Assembly: GCA_905233845.1 (NCBI GenBank)
Contig: CAJOFH010000005.1
Coordinates: forward strand, 1 to 64,000
Source: an uncultured Muribaculaceae bacterium
GTDB lineage: Bacteria; Bacteroidota; Bacteroidia; Bacteroidales; Muribaculaceae
Length of the DNA: 64,000 bases
Direction: 5' to 3'
Part shown: in pieces, positions 63,757 through 64,000 of the stretch
Position numbering within the stretch: position 1 is the stretch's first letter
How the letters are laid out: every line of letters starts with the position of its first letter
Notes under the pieces: model-generated
Told to the model about the DNA's origin: nothing
The model's database searches: none
The model's input: only the letters and a program-made list of their open reading frames with translations
Position numbers and translations under genes: made by a program

Positions 63757-64000
63757 TTATTTGTATATTACATCCTGAATCTCGGAGAAGCCGATGACGG
63801 TTTTCCACACGTCATCTTCTTTGATTAGTTTGAATTTCTTTTCCATGGTGGAGCCGTCGCTCAGTGTCATGGTGCATGTTACTGTTTTGTAATCGCCATG
63901 AGTGCGGACTTTTGTGGCTTTAACGTTGAAATTCTTCTTTTTGATTTGGTTGAAAAACTCGTTCTGCTGGTAGTCACTGAGTTTGTCATTCTCTTTGAAT
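63757..64000 (-). CDS. C-terminal part of a DUF4878-like protein, cut by the window edge
   Basis: The minus strand is open from the window edge to TAA at 63757-63759 and gives 80 codons. Visible segments are KENDKLSDYQQNEFFNQ, VRTHGDYKTVTCTMTLSDGS and the end VWKTVIGFSEIQDVIYK. The beta-strand pattern with a terminal WK-type segment resembles DUF4878/NTF2-like small lipoproteins of Bacteroidetes. The N-terminus lies outside, so no signal peptide can be checked. Confidence 0.6.
   Translation of the reverse strand, partial: FKENDKLSDYQQNEFFNQIKKKNFNVKATKVRTHGDYKTVTCTMTLSDGSTMEKKFKLIKEDDVWKTVIGFSEIQDVIYK

Noticed and set aside
63581-63808. Minus-strand open frame of 75 codons
   Set aside because: It runs through a hairpin and the end of the cut DUF4878-like gene and looks random.

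Overview
The window is a stretch of chromosome from a gut-type Bacteroidales bacterium, most likely near Muribaculaceae or Prevotellaceae; the family is an inference. Support comes from Bacteroidetes promoters (TTG, 19-20 bases, then TAnnTTTG), families largely confined to the phylum (DUF4494, DUF3127, DUF5686, SusE/F-like, BspA-type leucine-rich repeats, DHHW proteins, PF14905-type barrels), and three secreted proteins ending in type I dockerin repeats. Genes are dense, on both strands and mostly housekeeping. There is no rRNA, CRISPR array, transposase or integrase.

Layout. 0.2-4.0 kb: an ECF sigma factor, a membrane anti-sigma factor and an STN/plug/barrel outer-membrane protein, joined by 4-base overlaps. 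4.1-7.4 kb: coaBC, a DEDDh exonuclease and dnaN. 7.6-8.7 kb: tRNA-Ser(TGA), followed by an AT-rich segment with two small membrane-protein genes; the 3' end of the tRNA is imperfectly repeated at the far side of this segment. 8.7-16.5 kb: M13 peptidase, a secreted unknown, rlmD, a DUF5686 protein and a SanA/YdcF-type protein. 16.6-22.1 kb: a glycogen cluster (debranching enzyme, GT4 synthase, GH57 amylase, YqiA-like hydrolase) behind a well-formed promoter. 22.2-26.1 kb: an MBOAT O-acyltransferase with two DHHW partners. 26.5-26.7 kb: a non-coding ~73-base tandem repeat array. 26.8-35.9 kb: PatB-type lyase, MATE exporter, OmpA protein, transketolase, FHS sugar transporter, YggS and DUF4494. 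36.1-39.0 kb: YigZ, a small unknown with a possibly leaderless promoter, acyl-ACP thioesterase and a papain/NlpC-like protein. 39.2-44.7 kb: CpsB-type phosphatase, LptF/G permease, ribBA and a second OmpA paralogue. 44.8-50.1 kb: BspA-type dockerin protein, hflX, OmpH/Skp-like lipoprotein, a 56-residue membrane micro-protein, pepD and a 3D-domain protein. 50.4-51.7 kb: a lone RepA-like ATPase flanked by repeats. 51.8-54.8 kb: ftsH, rsfS and a DUF3127 protein. 55.0-60.8 kb: dockerin-tagged amidase, TolB-like propeller protein, small barrel protein and a dockerin-tagged SusE/F-like protein. 61.0-63.6 kb: clpB. Both window edges cut genes.

The points most worth a second look are the tRNA-Ser-flanked mini-island, the 73-base array with a covarying related hairpin beside the lone ATPase gene, the GH57 enzyme with Asn at the expected catalytic Asp and a histone-H1-like tail, and the three dockerin proteins without a visible cohesin.
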